The position numbers and the translations under genes were made by a program. A stretch of DNA of 48,516 nucleotides, from positions 17,722 through 66,237 of the forward strand of contig NZ_QAJK01000085.1 in assembly GCF_003852515.1 (NCBI RefSeq), written 5' to 3'. Numbering within the stretch: position 1 is the stretch's first letter; the number at the start of each line of letters is the position of its first letter. The stretch is from Variovorax sp. KBW07 (GTDB lineage: Bacteria > Pseudomonadota > Gammaproteobacteria > Burkholderiales > Burkholderiaceae_C). Below, one piece after another: positions 1 to 8,626 of the stretch. Below the pieces are notes generated by a model. The model did not search any database. It was given only the letters and a program-made list of their open reading frames with translations, and was not told the origin of the DNA.

Positions 1-40
1 CCGTCGGCGTGAGCGTCGCCCTGAAGGCAACTGAACAGCA
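1..40. repeat. Arm of a dispersed palindromic repeat (left window edge)
   Basis: Bases 1-25 match the reverse complement of bases 48382-48406 at 24 of 25 positions. After a 7-base difference, GAACAGCA (33-40) is also shared with the right-edge copy. Bases 3-20 also resemble the other arm of that copy. Only one arm is inside the window, so the rest of the element would lie to the left. It sits just past the 3' end of the Bug receptor gene, as the right-edge copy sits just past the end of glgA. Confidence 0.7.
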
Positions 41-61
41 CCCCCAACCTGACCCAAGCCC

Positions 62-1045
62 TCAGGACTCCGCCTTGAAGCCAGAGTTCTTGATAGGCAT
101 CTCCCAGCGCTTCAGATGCGAAGCCTGGATCGCAGCGAGTTCAGCAGGCCCCGCATGCGCAGGCACGAGCCCCAGCGAATAGATCTTGTCCTGCACATCG
201 GGCATGCGCAGCGCATCGGCCACCGCCTTGTCGATTCGCGCCACGAGTTCGGGCGACATTCCTGGCGGGCCGTACAGGCCGAAGAACGCGTCGGCCGTCA
301 CGTTGATGCCCACCTCTTTCAGCGTCGGCACATCGGGCAGCGCCCGGCTGCGCTGCTCGCCCGTCACCGCGAGGATGCGGACCTTGCCCGCGCGATGGTG
401 CTCGATGGTTTCCGAGGCCGTGTCGACCATCAGCGGCACCTGCCCACCGATCAGGTCCTGCGCGGCAGGGGCGCCGCCACGGTACGCCACGTGCGTCATC
501 GGCACGCCCGCCGCCTGCCCCAGCAACTGGCCCGCGAAATGCGGCACCGTGCCCGCGCCCGACGTCGCGTAGTTGGCCTTGGCGGGGTTGGCCTTCATCC
601 AGGCCAGCACCGTCTTCAGGTCGCCGGCCGGCGCGCCCGGTCCGGCCGTCACCGCGAAATCGAAGGTGCTGCCCAGCGCGATCGGCGTGAAGTCTTTTGC
701 GGGGTCGTAGCCCAGGTTCGAATACAGCCACGGGTGAATCACCATCGCGCCGCTCGGCGAAAAGACCAGCGTGTTGCCATCGGGCGGCGAGCGCTTGAGC
801 TCGGCCAGCGCAAGCCGGCCGGCCGCGCCCGGCTTGTTGTCGATGACCACGTTCTGCCCGAGCGACACGCGCATCTTGTCCGCCAGCACCCGCGCCACCA
901 CGTCCACCGACCCACCCGGCGGAAAGCCGACCAGGATGCGCACCACGCGGTCCTGCTGCGCAAGAACCACCGTCGGCGCGAAGGCCGTGGTGGCGATGAC
1001 GGCAGCGGCCTGCGCTGCGAACTGGCGGCGTTTCATGGGCATCAT
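62..1045 (-). CDS. Bug-family (TctC) periplasmic solute receptor
   Basis: Periplasmic substrate-binding protein of the Bug/TctC family, which captures carboxylates or other small organic solutes. The 327-residue length is usual. The N-terminus has Lys-Arg-Arg, a hydrophobic run and a VVLAQ cleavage region, so it is exported; the RR pair leaves a Tat route possible. The mature start VRILVGFPPGGSVDVVAR is the family's first ligand-binding loop. Of several possible starts, the ATG at 1045 is chosen because AGGAG lies 6 bases upstream; a GTG at 1048 is too close to it. The gene follows the aminotransferase on the same strand with an 80-base gap, so cotranscription is possible. No TctA/TctB membrane partners are nearby, as is common for the many orphan Bug receptors of Burkholderiales. 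The ligand cannot be told from sequence. Confidence 0.93.
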   Translation of the reverse strand: MMPMKRRQFAAQAAAVIATTAFAPTVVLAQQDRVVRILVGFPPGGSVDVVARVLADKMRVSLGQNVVIDNKPGAAGRLALAELKRSPPDGNTLVFSPSGAMVIHPWLYSNLGYDPAKDFTPIALGSTFDFAVTAGPGAPAGDLKTVLAWMKANPAKANYATSGAGTVPHFAGQLLGQAAGVPMTHVAYRGGAPAAQDLIGGQVPLMVDTASETIEHHRAGKVRILAVTGEQRSRALPDVPTLKEVGINVTADAFFGLYGPPGMSPELVARIDKAVADALRMPDVQDKIYSLGLVPAHAGPAELAAIQASHLKRWEMPIKNSGFKAES

Positions 1046-1125
1046 CACGGTCTCCTCAGGGTGGTTGTCTTCGGAACGGGCTCAACGGGCTGGACGGCCA
1101 GCGGCGGGCGATGGGCGATGGGTCG

Positions 1126-2103
1126 TCAGCGCAGCGCGGCCAGCACGGCCTTGTTCTGCTCGGGCAGGCCGATGCTCACGCGCAGCCACTGCGGCAGGCC
1201 ATAGGGCCCGAGCAGCGACACCTCGATGCCGGCGGCCAGCAGGCGCGCATGCACAGCCTGTGCGTCGCCGACCTGCACCATCAGGAAGTTGCCCGACGAA
1301 GGGATGTACGGCAGGCCCAGTTCGGTAAAACCCGCGGCGAGCTGGTCGCGGCCGGCGGTGTTCATTTCGTAGGTGCGCGCCAGGAATTCGGCGTCGCCCA
1401 ATGCGGCCACGGCCGCGGCCTGGGCCGGCGTCGTCACGTTGAAGCGGGGGCGTTGCGCGTTCATGCGCGCCGTCAGCGCGGGCTGCGACACGCCGTAGCC
1501 GATGCGCAAACCCGCCAGGCCGAAGGCCTTGGAGAAAGTGCGCGCCACGATCAGGTTGGGCAGGCGCCGCACCCATTCGATGCTGTCGTAGCGCTGCGCG
1601 GGCGACAGGTACTCGGTGTAGGCCTCGTCGAGCAACACCGTCACGTGCGCGGGCACCGACTGCAGAAAAGCCAGCAGCGGCGCGGCATCGATGAAAGTGC
1701 CCGTGGGGTTGTTCGGGTTGGCGACGAACACCAGTTTGGTGTCGTCGCCGATGGCGGCGCGCATCGCATCGAGGTCGTGCCCGTACTCGCGCGATGGCAC
1801 GACGGTGGCATGGGCATGGGCATGCGCCGTGGCCGCCGCATAGACGATGAAGCCGTACTGCGAATAGACGACGCCCTCGCCCGGCTTCAGGCTCACCTGC
1901 GCCGCGAGCTCCAGGATTTCGCTGGAGCCGCTGCCCAGCGTGAGCCATTCGGGCGGCACGTCGAGCCTGGCGGCCAGCGCGTTCTTCAGCGCGGTGCCAT
2001 TGGCGTCGGGGTAGTTGCCCGCACCTTCGAGGGCGGAAGCCGCAGCGCGGCGAGCCGATTCGGGCATGCCGAGCGGGTTTTCGTTGGAAGCCAGGAGGAT
2101 CAT
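1126..2103 (-). CDS. PLP-dependent aminotransferase, histidinol-phosphate aminotransferase-like
   Basis: Fold-type I aminotransferase of the HisC family (class I/II). Visible motifs, numbered from the 2103 start, are SNENPLG near the N-terminus, ANPNNPTG (about 128-135), DEAYTEY (about 159-165) and SKAFGLAGLRIGYG with the Schiff-base lysine near 192. The C-terminal RVSIGLPEQN carries the substrate-carboxylate arginine region. An ATG at 2166 would add 21 residues and has a fair ribosome site (AAAGGG). However, that extension is encoded by AT-rich codons unlike the rest of the gene and resembles promoter DNA, so 2103 is preferred. No other his genes are present, so this may be a paralogue acting on histidinol phosphate or aromatic amino acids. 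The precise substrate is unknown. Confidence 0.85.
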   Translation of the reverse strand: MILLASNENPLGMPESARRAAASALEGAGNYPDANGTALKNALAARLDVPPEWLTLGSGSSEILELAAQVSLKPGEGVVYSQYGFIVYAAATAHAHAHATVVPSREYGHDLDAMRAAIGDDTKLVFVANPNNPTGTFIDAAPLLAFLQSVPAHVTVLLDEAYTEYLSPAQRYDSIEWVRRLPNLIVARTFSKAFGLAGLRIGYGVSQPALTARMNAQRPRFNVTTPAQAAAVAALGDAEFLARTYEMNTAGRDQLAAGFTELGLPYIPSSGNFLMVQVGDAQAVHARLLAAGIEVSLLGPYGLPQWLRVSIGLPEQNKAVLAALR

Positions 2104-2409
2104 TGCTGCGAAGGTCGATTTATTATTTAAGAAGTTAAATATATCCGGCGTTGAAGGCCGCCCCATCAGTGCCTACCCTTTGAACGGAAAGCCGCATTCG
2201 CGCCGATTACCTTTATTTTTGTCATTGATAAATCCCGATTCCGGCTCTTACTGACCAACGAGGTATCGAATAAAGTTCATACCCATGGAACAACCTGGGG
2301 CAGTTCCCATCGGGGCCGACGTTGCCCGGGTTCTTCAGGCCTCTGCCCCGCATCCGCCATTCATTCCGGTTTTTTTGTATTTTTTGTATTGCGCTCTCAA
2401 GGAGAAAAC
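2104..2409. promoter_or_regulatory. Divergent intergenic region between aminotransferase and glcB
   Basis: About 300 bases with no supported gene. An AT-rich island at about 2107-2150 contains TATATT on the minus strand (2143-2138), a good -10 match about 30 bases ahead of the preferred aminotransferase start, but no clear -35 box. On the plus side, two abutting copies of TTTTTGTAT (2372-2380, 2381-2389) precede the strong glcB ribosome site AAGGAGA (2399-2405). I cannot assign the glcB promoter with confidence. Confidence 0.4.
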
Positions 2410-4584
2410 ATGACTGCCCGCACTTCCGCCCACGGACTCCAGATCGCGACCGAGCTCCATCGCTTCATCGAAGAAAAAGTCCTGCCCGCCAGCGGCGTGG
2501 CCAGCGACGTCTTCTGGAAGGGCTTCGACGCCATCGTCCATGACCTCGCGCCGAAGAACATCGCGCTGCTCGCCGAGCGCGACCGCCTGCAGGCCGAGCT
2601 CGACGCCTGGCACAAGAAGAACCCCGGCCCCATCGCCGACATGCCGGCCTACCGCGCCTTCCTCGAGAAAATCGGCTACCTGCTGCCGCAGCCCAAGGGC
2701 GCCAAGGCCACGACCGCGAACGTCGACTCCGAGCTCGCGCTGCAGGCCGGCCCGCAGCTGGTGGTGCCCATCCTGAATGCACGCTACGCACTGAACGCCG
2801 CCAACGCGCGCTGGGGCTCGCTGTACGACGCGCTGTACGGCACCGACGCCATTCCCGAAACCGGCGGCGCCGAAAAGGGCAAGGGCTACAACCCCGTGCG
2901 CGGCGCCAAGGTCATCGAGTTCGCGCGCAACGTGCTCGACCAGGCCGCGCCGCTCGCCAACGGCTCGCACAAGAACGCCACCGGCTACAGCGTGAAAGAC
3001 GGCCAACTGGTCGTCGCATTGCAAAGCAGCAGCACCGGCCTGGCCGATGCCTCGCAGTTCATCGGCTACCAGGGCGATGCCTCGGCACCGTCTTCCGTGC
3101 TGCTGAAGCACAACGGCATTCACCTGGACATCCGCATCGACCGCGGCACCGCCATCGGCAAGAGCGATGCGGCCGGCGTGAGCGACCTGGTGCTCGAAGC
3201 CGCGCTCTCGACCATCCTCGACCTCGAAGACTCGGTGGCCGTGGTCGACGCGGCCGACAAGGTGGTCGCGTATTCGAACTGGCTCGGCATCGTCGAAGGC
3301 ACGCTGACGGAAGAAGTCGCCAAGGGCGGCAAGACCTTCACGCGCGGCCTGAACGCCGACCGCGAATACACCGGTGCCAATGGCCAGCCCGTCAAGCTGC
3401 ACGGCCGCTCGCTGATGTTCCTGCGCAATGTGGGCCACCTCATGACCAACCCCGCCGTGCTGTACACGGGCGGCAAGGAAATCCCCGAAGGCATCCTCGA
3501 TGCCGTGGTCACGACCACCATCGCCACCATCGACCTGAAGCGCAAGGGCAACTCGCGCACCGGCAGCATCTACATCGTCAAGCCGAAGATGCACGGCCCG
3601 GCCGAAGTGGCCTTCGCGAGCGAGCTGTTCGGCCGCGTCGAGCAGCTGCTCGGCCTGCCCGCCAACACCGTCAAGCTGGGCATCATGGACGAAGAGCGCC
3701 GCACCAGCGTCAACCTGAAGGCCTGCATTGCCGAAGCCGCCGCGCGTGTGGCCTTCATCAACACCGGCTTCCTGGACCGCACCGGCGACGAGATGCACAC
3801 CGCCATGCAGGGCGGCCCGATGATCCGCAAGGGCGACATGAAGTCCAGCGCGTGGATCGGCGCTTATGAAAAGAACAACGTGCTGGTCGGCCTGTCGTGC
3901 GGCCTGCGCGGCAAGGCGCAGATCGGCAAGGGCATGTGGGCCATGCCCGACCTGATGGCCGCCATGCTCGAACAGAAGATCGGCCACCCCAAGGCCGGCG
4001 CCAACACCGCCTGGGTGCCCTCGCCCACCGCCGCCACGCTGCACGCGCTGCACTATCACCAGGTGAGCGTGACCGCGGTGCAGCAGGAGCTGGAGAAGAT
4101 CGACGCCGACGCCGAGCGCGACAACATCCTCAACGCGCTGCTGCAGGTGCCCATCGCGGCCGAAGCCAAGTGGACCGCCGAAGAGCGCCAGCAGGAAATC
4201 GACAACAACGTGCAGGGCATCCTGGGCTACGTGGTGCGCTGGATCGACCAGGGCGTGGGCTGCTCCAAGGTGCCCGACATCCACAACGTCGGCCTGATGG
4301 AAGACCGCGCCACGCTGCGCATCTCCAGCCAGCACATCGCCAACTGGCTGCTGCACGGCGTGGTGACCAAGGCGCAGGTCGACGAAACCTTCCAGCGCAT
4401 GGCCAAGGTGGTCGACGAGCAGAACGCGGGCGATGCGCTGTACCAGCCCATGGCCGGCAACTTCACGACCTCGTCGGCCTACAAGGCGGCGCAGGACCTG
4501 GTGTTCAAGGGCATCGAGCAGCCGAGCGGCTACACCGAGCCGCTGCTGCACGCATGGCGCCTGAAGGTCAAGGGCGAAGCCTGA
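2410..4584 (+). CDS. glcB: Malate synthase G
   Basis: Condenses glyoxylate and acetyl-CoA to malate in the cytoplasm, in glyoxylate or glycolate metabolism. The 724 residues match the G isoform (about 723 in E. coli) and not the shorter A isoform. The region [20 protein letters not shown] is the hallmark of the active site; its Asp at about residue 632 corresponds to the catalytic base of E. coli Glc[13 protein letters not shown] and the conserved TGDEMHT segment are also present. The ATG at 2410 is chosen because AAGGAGA lies 4 bases upstream; a TTG 21 bases earlier has no ribosome site. It is a single-gene unit followed by two hairpins. No glc regulator or glycolate oxidase gene is adjacent. 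Confidence 0.97.
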   Translation: MTARTSAHGLQIATELHRFIEEKVLPASGVASDVFWKGFDAIVHDLAPKNIALLAERDRLQAELDAWHKKNPGPIADMPAYRAFLEKIGYLLPQPKGAKATTANVDSELALQAGPQLVVPILNARYALNAANARWGSLYDALYGTDAIPETGGAEKGKGYNPVRGAKVIEFARNVLDQAAPLANGSHKNATGYSVKDGQLVVALQSSSTGLADASQFIGYQGDASAPSSVLLKHNGIHLDIRIDRGTAIGKSDAAGVSDLVLEAALSTILDLEDSVAVVDAADKVVAYSNWLGIVEGTLTEEVAKGGKTFTRGLNADREYTGANGQPVKLHGRSLMFLRNVGHLMTNPAVLYTGGKEIPEGILDAVVTTTIATIDLKRKGNSRTGSIYIVKPKMHGPAEVAFASELFGRVEQLLGLPANTVKLGIMDEERRTSVNLKACIAEAAARVAFINTGFLDRTGDEMHTAMQGGPMIRKGDMKSSAWIGAYEKNNVLVGLSCGLRGKAQIGKGMWAMPDLMAAMLEQKIGHPKAGANTAWVPSPTAATLHALHYHQVSVTAVQQELEKIDADAERDNILNALLQVPIAAEAKWTAEERQQEIDNNVQGILGYVVRWIDQGVGCSKVPDIHNVGLMEDRATLRISSQHIANWLLHGVVTKAQVDETFQRMAKVVDEQNAGDALYQPMAGNFTTSSAYKAAQDLVFKGIEQPSGYTEPLLHAWRLKVKGEA

Positions 4585-4593
4585 TCCCTTGCT

Positions 4594-4625
4594 GCTTCGG
4601 CCCGGCACTCCGCCGGGCCTGAAGC
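4594..4625 (+). terminator. Hairpin just after glcB
   Basis: GGCCCGGC (4599-4606) pairs perfectly with GCCGGGCC (4612-4619) across a 5-base loop. After one bulged T the stem extends by GCTTC/GAAGC. It begins 10 bases after the glcB stop codon. No T-run follows, so termination is inferred from position and stem strength. Confidence 0.5.
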
Positions 4626-4645
4626 GGGCGGCAAGGCATAAAACG

Positions 4646-4667
4646 AACGGCGCCGAAGGGCGCCGTT
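4646..4667. terminator. Perfect 9-bp hairpin, possible bidirectional terminator
   Basis: AACGGCGCC (4646-4654) and GGCGCCGTT (4659-4667) form a perfect stem with loop GAAG. AAAA precedes it at 4640-4643, so the minus-strand reading ends in a short T-run. It could end both glcB transcripts and any leftward transcripts. Confidence 0.55.
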
Positions 4668-4744
4668 CTGCATGGAGGGCCGCATGAAAGGCCGCGTGCA
4701 ATTAGCATTCATGCCGCTCTCCCTTTTCAGGCCTTTCCCTTTCA

Positions 4745-6061
4745 ATGAACACGAACGCGGCACCGCCGCCCCCGGCGCGCGCCGGTGGTCCCCAGCCCCA
4801 CACGCCCCCTCCTCCCCGCTGGTCGGCCTCGGTGGCCGCGATGCTGGTGGCGCTGGCCACGGCCTTCGCGCTGAGCCAGGCCTTTCGCACCGTCGGCGCC
4901 ATGATGGCCACGCCGCTCACCCAGCACTTCGGCCTGACGCCGCAAGAGCTCGGCATGTGGGCCGGCACCTTTCACTTCATGTTCGGCATCATGCAGCTCG
5001 CGATGGGCGTGTCGATCGACATGTTCGGCGTGCGCCGCACCGTGCTGACCGCCTTTCCGCTGGCCGTGGCAGGGGCCGCGCTGTGCGCCGTGTCGTCGAG
5101 CTTCGGCATGCTGCTGCTGGGGCAGGCGCTGATCGGCGTCGGCTGCGCGCCGGCGTTCCTGGCCTGCACCGTGTTCATCGCGCGGCATTTCGATGCCTCG
5201 CGCTTCACTGCGATGTCGGGGCTGGTGATGAGCATGGCCGGCATGGGCATCCTGTTCACCGGCACGCCGCTGGCCCTGCTGATCGAGGCCTCGTCGTGGC
5301 GCGCCGGCTATGCGGTGCTGGCCGCGTTCGCCGTGCTTTCGTGGGGCGTCATCTTCTGGCGCGTGCGCGAACCCGTGCGCGCGGTGGATCTCGCGGACCC
5401 GCATGCCGCTGAACCTGCCGAGCGCCAGTCGCTGCGCAAGGCCGTGCGCGAACTGCTGCCGCTGTTCGCCATGCCGCACACGCTGGGGCTGGTGTGCTTT
5501 GCCTGCGTGTCGTATGCGGCCTTCATCACGCTGCGCGGCCTGTGGCTCGGCCCGGTGCTGCACGACCGCCACGGGCTCTCGCTCGTCGCCAGCGGCAACG
5601 TCGCGCTGGTGATGACCGTCACCGGCATGATCAGCCCGATGATGTTCGGCCGGATGGACCCCGGCGGTGCACGGCGCGCGCGCTGGATGATGGGCTGCGC
5701 GTCCGCCGGCGCGCTGATGTTCGGCCTGATGGCGCTCACGCATTCGCGGGCCATCGACATCGGCCTGCCGATTCTCTACGGCCTGCTCTCGGGCTACAGC
5801 GTGCTGCAGTACGCGTACACCAAGAACGCCTACCCCGCGGCCATGACCGGTCGCGCGATGGCGCTGATGAACATGGCGATGTTCCTCGGTGTCTCGCTGA
5901 TGCAGTGGACGACCGGCGTGGCCGCGTCGTGGGCCGTGGCGCACGGCGTCGAGCCGTTTCGCGCGGTGTTTCTCACGGTGGCGGGCATGCTGGCGGTGGG
6001 GACGGTTGCGTTTCTTGTGCTGCCGCGCGCACCAACGCCGGCGCGCCCGACTAGCGCTTGA
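4745..6061 (+). CDS. MFS transporter
   Basis: Major facilitator superfamily permease of 438 residues with about 12 hydrophobic segments. After a Pro/Ala-rich cytoplasmic N-terminus (residues 1-26), segments include VAAMLVALATAFALSQAF and, further on, a loop MGVSIDMFGVRRT matching the MFS motif A position between TM2 and TM3. The substrate is unknown. The ATG at 4745 has no strong ribosome site, but the Pro-rich leader and the first helix start directly after it. The gene stands alone. Its 3' end overlaps the convergent EamA-type gene by 11 bases. MFS drug or metabolite export is the broad expectation. Confidence 0.9.
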   Translation: MNTNAAPPPPARAGGPQPHTPPPPRWSASVAAMLVALATAFALSQAFRTVGAMMATPLTQHFGLTPQELGMWAGTFHFMFGIMQLAMGVSIDMFGVRRTVLTAFPLAVAGAALCAVSSSFGMLLLGQALIGVGCAPAFLACTVFIARHFDASRFTAMSGLVMSMAGMGILFTGTPLALLIEASSWRAGYAVLAAFAVLSWGVIFWRVREPVRAVDLADPHAAEPAERQSLRKAVRELLPLFAMPHTLGLVCFACVSYAAFITLRGLWLGPVLHDRHGLSLVASGNVALVMTVTGMISPMMFGRMDPGGARRARWMMGCASAGALMFGLMALTHSRAIDIGLPILYGLLSGYSVLQYAYTKNAYPAAMTGRAMALMNMAMFLGVSLMQWTTGVAASWAVAHGVEPFRAVFLTVAGMLAVGTVAFLVLPRAPTPARPTSA

Positions 6062-6491
6062 TCGCCAGCATCAACACCCCACCCGCAATCATCGCCACGC
6101 CGGCCCACTCGCGGCCGGATGGCCGCTCGCCGAGGAACATCACGGCGAAGAGCACCACCAGCACCACGCTGAGCTTGTCCACCGGCGCGACCTGCGAGGC
6201 ATTGCCCATCTTCAGCGCGCGGAAGTAGCAGACCCACGACGCGCCGGTCGCGAGCCCCGACAGCACGAGAAACAGCCAGGTGCGCGGGGACAGCGAAAAG
6301 GGGTCGGTCCATTTGCCGGTGGCCTTCACGAAGGCGGCGAGCACCACGAGGATGACCACGGTGCGCACCAGCGTCGCCATGTCGGAATCGACACCGGCCA
6401 GGCCCAGCTTGGCGAGGATGGCCGTCAAGGCGGCGAACACGGCCGACAGTGCGGCCCAGACGAACCAGTTGGATGCGGCAAACGCGTTCAT
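6051..6491 (-). CDS. Small EamA-family permease (single EamA domain, COG2510-like)
   Basis: A 146-residue inner-membrane protein consisting of one EamA domain with about five helices, where most drug/metabolite transporters have two. Features typical of this short family are the ALTAILAKLGLAGVDSDMAT segment, GLATGASWVCYFRALKMGNA, APVDKLSVVLVVLFAVMFLGE and the terminal glycine-rich helix. Such half-size members presumably work as dimers. The ATG at 6491 is chosen because AAAGGAAAAG lies just upstream; a longer frame from 6554 would run through the neighbouring promoter. It is transcribed divergently from the gene at 6538 and overlaps the MFS gene tail to tail by 11 bases. The substrate is unknown. 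Confidence 0.88.
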   Translation of the reverse strand: MNAFAASNWFVWAALSAVFAALTAILAKLGLAGVDSDMATLVRTVVILVVLAAFVKATGKWTDPFSLSPRTWLFLVLSGLATGASWVCYFRALKMGNASQVAPVDKLSVVLVVLFAVMFLGERPSGREWAGVAMIAGGVLMLAIKR

Positions 6492-6537
6492 GGTGCTTTT
6501 CCTTTGCGGTCGATGACGCGACCCTATCATCGCGCCG

Positions 6538-7560
6538 ATGGACAACCCTCGCATTCACGACGCGCTCACGCGCTGCATCCACGCGATCAACCTCGACAAC
6601 GCCTTCGGCTACCACCCGAGCGATGATCAGAAAGCACAGCTCGCCGCATTGGCGGTGGAAATCCAGCCGCTGATCGAGGCGCTCGCCGCCGAGCCCTATG
6701 CCGGCAAGGGCCTGGGTTGCGGCTACCTCGGCCACCGCGGTTATCGCACGCCCTGGGCCGACATGATGTACCGCTTGCGAGGCAACCGCGGCAGCAGCGG
6801 GCTGACCTGGAAGGACCGCGTCGAGGTGCTGTTCGACACGGCCGGCCTCGGCGCGCAAGAAATGCTGGCCTGGACGCTGCAGGTGGAAGACGACATCCTG
6901 CGCGACCACCTCCTGCTGCACATCGCGGCCGACCTTGCGTTGGAAGGCGAGATGGCGCGCGTCGAAGAAGAGATCACGCCGCGCCTGCGCCCCGACATGG
7001 CGTATCGCGCCGACCGCGTGTTGCTGATGGAATACGCACGGCGTGGCGACACCGACGGCTTTCTGCGCAAGCACAAGAAGGCCAGCCAGCGCCAGGAGCG
7101 GCACACGCTGGTCGATGCCCGCGAACTGCTGGTCGAGCAGGTGGCGGCGCGGCAAGGCATAGACGCCGCGCTGCGCCTGTGCGACGAAGCCAAGGGCTTC
7201 GGCGAAGGCTATCGCGCGATGGCGATGCGCAGCCATGCGGACACGGCCAGCGTGGAGTCCATGCGCGCGTGGATCGGCGCGCACCCGGCGTTGTTCGCTT
7301 CGGCACCGGGGCTGGAAGAAGAGCTGCTGGTGCGGGCCTATGCCAAGGGCCCGCGAGCGGAGGGTGTTGACGGCAACGACGCCTTCGACGAACTGCTCGC
7401 CAGGGTCGATGCGCTCGACAAGTCGCTGCGCGCGGGGGACGCCCGCCTGCGCGACGCGCTGCTGCTCGACCTCGGCATGGCCGCGGGACCGGGCCCGCGC
7501 CGCTTGCTGTGCCGCAAGAAGATCGGCAATGCGTCGATCAAGCGCGAGCTCGACAGCTAG
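6538..7560 (+). CDS. Uncharacterised soluble protein, 340 residues
   Basis: I do not recognise a named family. The protein is soluble and rich in Ala, Leu, Glu and Arg. It is predicted by eye to be mostly alpha-helical, with repeated amphipathic helices such as DDILRDHLLLHIAADLALEG and a basic patch LRKHKKASQRQERH around residue 180. There is no signal peptide, membrane segment or Cys cluster. One Gly-rich stretch (KGLGCGYLGHRGYRTPW, about residues 57-73) stands out and could be a ligand loop. The start at 6538 leaves 46 bases to the divergent EamA gene, which must hold both promoters; TATCAT lies just upstream. The reading frame is long, and its codon use agrees with that of its neighbours. 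Confidence 0.75.
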   Translation: MDNPRIHDALTRCIHAINLDNAFGYHPSDDQKAQLAALAVEIQPLIEALAAEPYAGKGLGCGYLGHRGYRTPWADMMYRLRGNRGSSGLTWKDRVEVLFDTAGLGAQEMLAWTLQVEDDILRDHLLLHIAADLALEGEMARVEEEITPRLRPDMAYRADRVLLMEYARRGDTDGFLRKHKKASQRQERHTLVDARELLVEQVAARQGIDAALRLCDEAKGFGEGYRAMAMRSHADTASVESMRAWIGAHPALFASAPGLEEELLVRAYAKGPRAEGVDGNDAFDELLARVDALDKSLRAGDARLRDALLLDLGMAAGPGPRRLLCRKKIGNASIKRELDS

Positions 7561-7572
7561 ACACGCGCAGCC

Positions 7573-8352
7573 TCAAGCCGCATCGCCAAGACGCGCCCGC
7601 ACTTCGCGGCGGCTCAGCTGGCGCTTGGCAGCGGCGTAGACATCGTTGCGTCCGTAAAGGTCCTTGTGCGTGGACATGCCGATGGAGGGATGCCGGACAG
7701 CGCCGCTGCGCGCGACCACGCAGCGGCGCAACACGTCGTAGCGCTTCTCTTCCGGCTTCGTCGCATCCGCTCGTGGAGGGAAAGGCGCGAGCGTGACCTC
7801 GAACCAGCAGCCGTCGATGCGGTGCCATTGCGTGAACTCGTCGATGACGTGGCAGGCCGCGTGCGGCCTTTTGCCGTGCTGTTCGGCCCGATCCCGATCG
7901 CGTGCCTCCCGCGCCTCGCGCAGGCGCCGGTTGGGCAGCAGGATGCCGGTGACCGGATGCACGAACAGTTCGACATGCGGCGCTTCGTTCAGCGGCACGC
8001 GGCCACGGCTCATCCACCGCGAAACCACCAGCACCTCGCCGTCACGCATCACCGCGTCGCGCGCCACGAAGTCGTCGATGTGCACGAAGATGTGGGCCTG
8101 CACGGTGCTGCGGCGGTCGATGCCGCTGCACAGTTCCGCATGCACCTTGTCCCACGGCCGGTGCACCTGCTTGTGCAGCCAGCGCTTGAGCGGCGCGAGG
8201 TTTTCATTGAGCCACTTCGGATGGCCGTAGCCACGCTTCATGCCCAGGTGCGAACCCCGCTCCTTGCTGTTGCGCCAGGTGCGGCCGTCGCCTTGCACCC
8301 CGCCCCCTCGGCGCGGCCGCTCGACGATCACCTTGTCCATGTCGTCACGCAT
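7573..8352 (-). CDS. Conserved protein of unknown function (VIVERPRRGGG N-terminal motif)
   Basis: A 259-residue basic soluble protein. The N-terminus MDKVIVERPRRGGG is followed by a segment SLNEN-like (WLNENLAPLKRWLHKQVHRP) and WDKVHAEL, then HIDDFV, a Pro/Arg-rich middle (LFVHPVTGILLPN) and a late CWFEVTLAPF motif. From memory, proteins with this architecture occur in scattered proteobacteria, myxobacteria and planctomycetes with no assigned function; I cannot check this here. The ATG at 8352 is chosen because GAGGGGG lies just upstream and it overlaps the stop of the preceding 75-residue gene by 8 bases, which indicates translational coupling. The high Arg/Lys content and lack of export signal suggest a nucleic-acid or nucleoprotein contact, but that is a guess. 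Confidence 0.8.
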   Translation of the reverse strand: MRDDMDKVIVERPRRGGGVQGDGRTWRNSKERGSHLGMKRGYGHPKWLNENLAPLKRWLHKQVHRPWDKVHAELCSGIDRRSTVQAHIFVHIDDFVARDAVMRDGEVLVVSRWMSRGRVPLNEAPHVELFVHPVTGILLPNRRLREAREARDRDRAEQHGKRPHAACHVIDEFTQWHRIDGCWFEVTLAPFPPRADATKPEEKRYDVLRRCVVARSGAVRHPSIGMSTHKDLYGRNDVYAAAKRQLSRREVRARLGDAA

Positions 8353-8572
8353 CGTCGCCCCCTCGTCCAAGGCTTCGCGCGGCCTTCTGCAAGGCCACCT
8401 TCTGCGCGCGCCGTTCGGCACGGTGCGTGCGCAGGTGCCGCCCTGCGCCCTGGCTGGCTTCGCCGCGCGCCATCGCGGCCACCACGGGGTTGCGCGGTAC
8501 CGTTGCCGGCACCGAAAAATAAAAACGGCCCAGACGTTTCTCGTCGTCGCGGGCCTTTCGTTGAGCACTCAT
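8345..8572 (-). CDS. Small basic protein, 75 residues, coupled to the downstream unknown gene
   Basis: A short open frame, MSAQRKARDDEKRLGRFYF at its start, rich in Arg, Ala and Lys with no hydrophobic segment. GGAG lies 9 bases upstream of the ATG at 8572. Its stop codon overlaps the start of the 259-residue gene (ATGCGTGA), so the two form an operon. A longer in-frame extension to 8818 would read through a strong hairpin and has no ribosome site, so it is rejected. No family is recognised. Coupling and codon pattern make it likely to be real. Confidence 0.62.
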   Translation of the reverse strand: MSAQRKARDDEKRLGRFYFSVPATVPRNPVVAAMARGEASQGAGRHLRTHRAERRAQKVALQKAARSLGRGGDDA

Positions 8573-8593
8573 GTGCGCACACTCCACAAACAA

Positions 8594-8626
8594 AAAGGCC
8601 CCGGCGAATGGCTGCGCGGGGCCTTT
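8594..8626 (-). terminator. Intrinsic-terminator-like hairpin in the leader of the unknown operon
   Basis: Read on the minus strand, AAAGGCCCC and GGGGCCTTT form a perfect 9-bp stem with a 15-base loop, followed by TTTTTGTTT. The T-run ends only about 15 to 20 bases before the ATG at 8572. No minus-strand gene lies between it and the regulator ending at 9602, so it is either an attenuator for the operon or the end of an unannotated leftward RNA. Confidence 0.6.

Noticed and set aside
1126-2103. Histidine biosynthesis hisC proper
   Set aside because: No his genes are adjacent, and HisC-like paralogues are frequent; the gene symbol is therefore withheld.
2335-4701. Long minus-strand frame opposite glcB
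   Set aside because: It is a mirror of glcB codon bias (His/Val/Gly/Ala-rich) with no ribosome site or motif.
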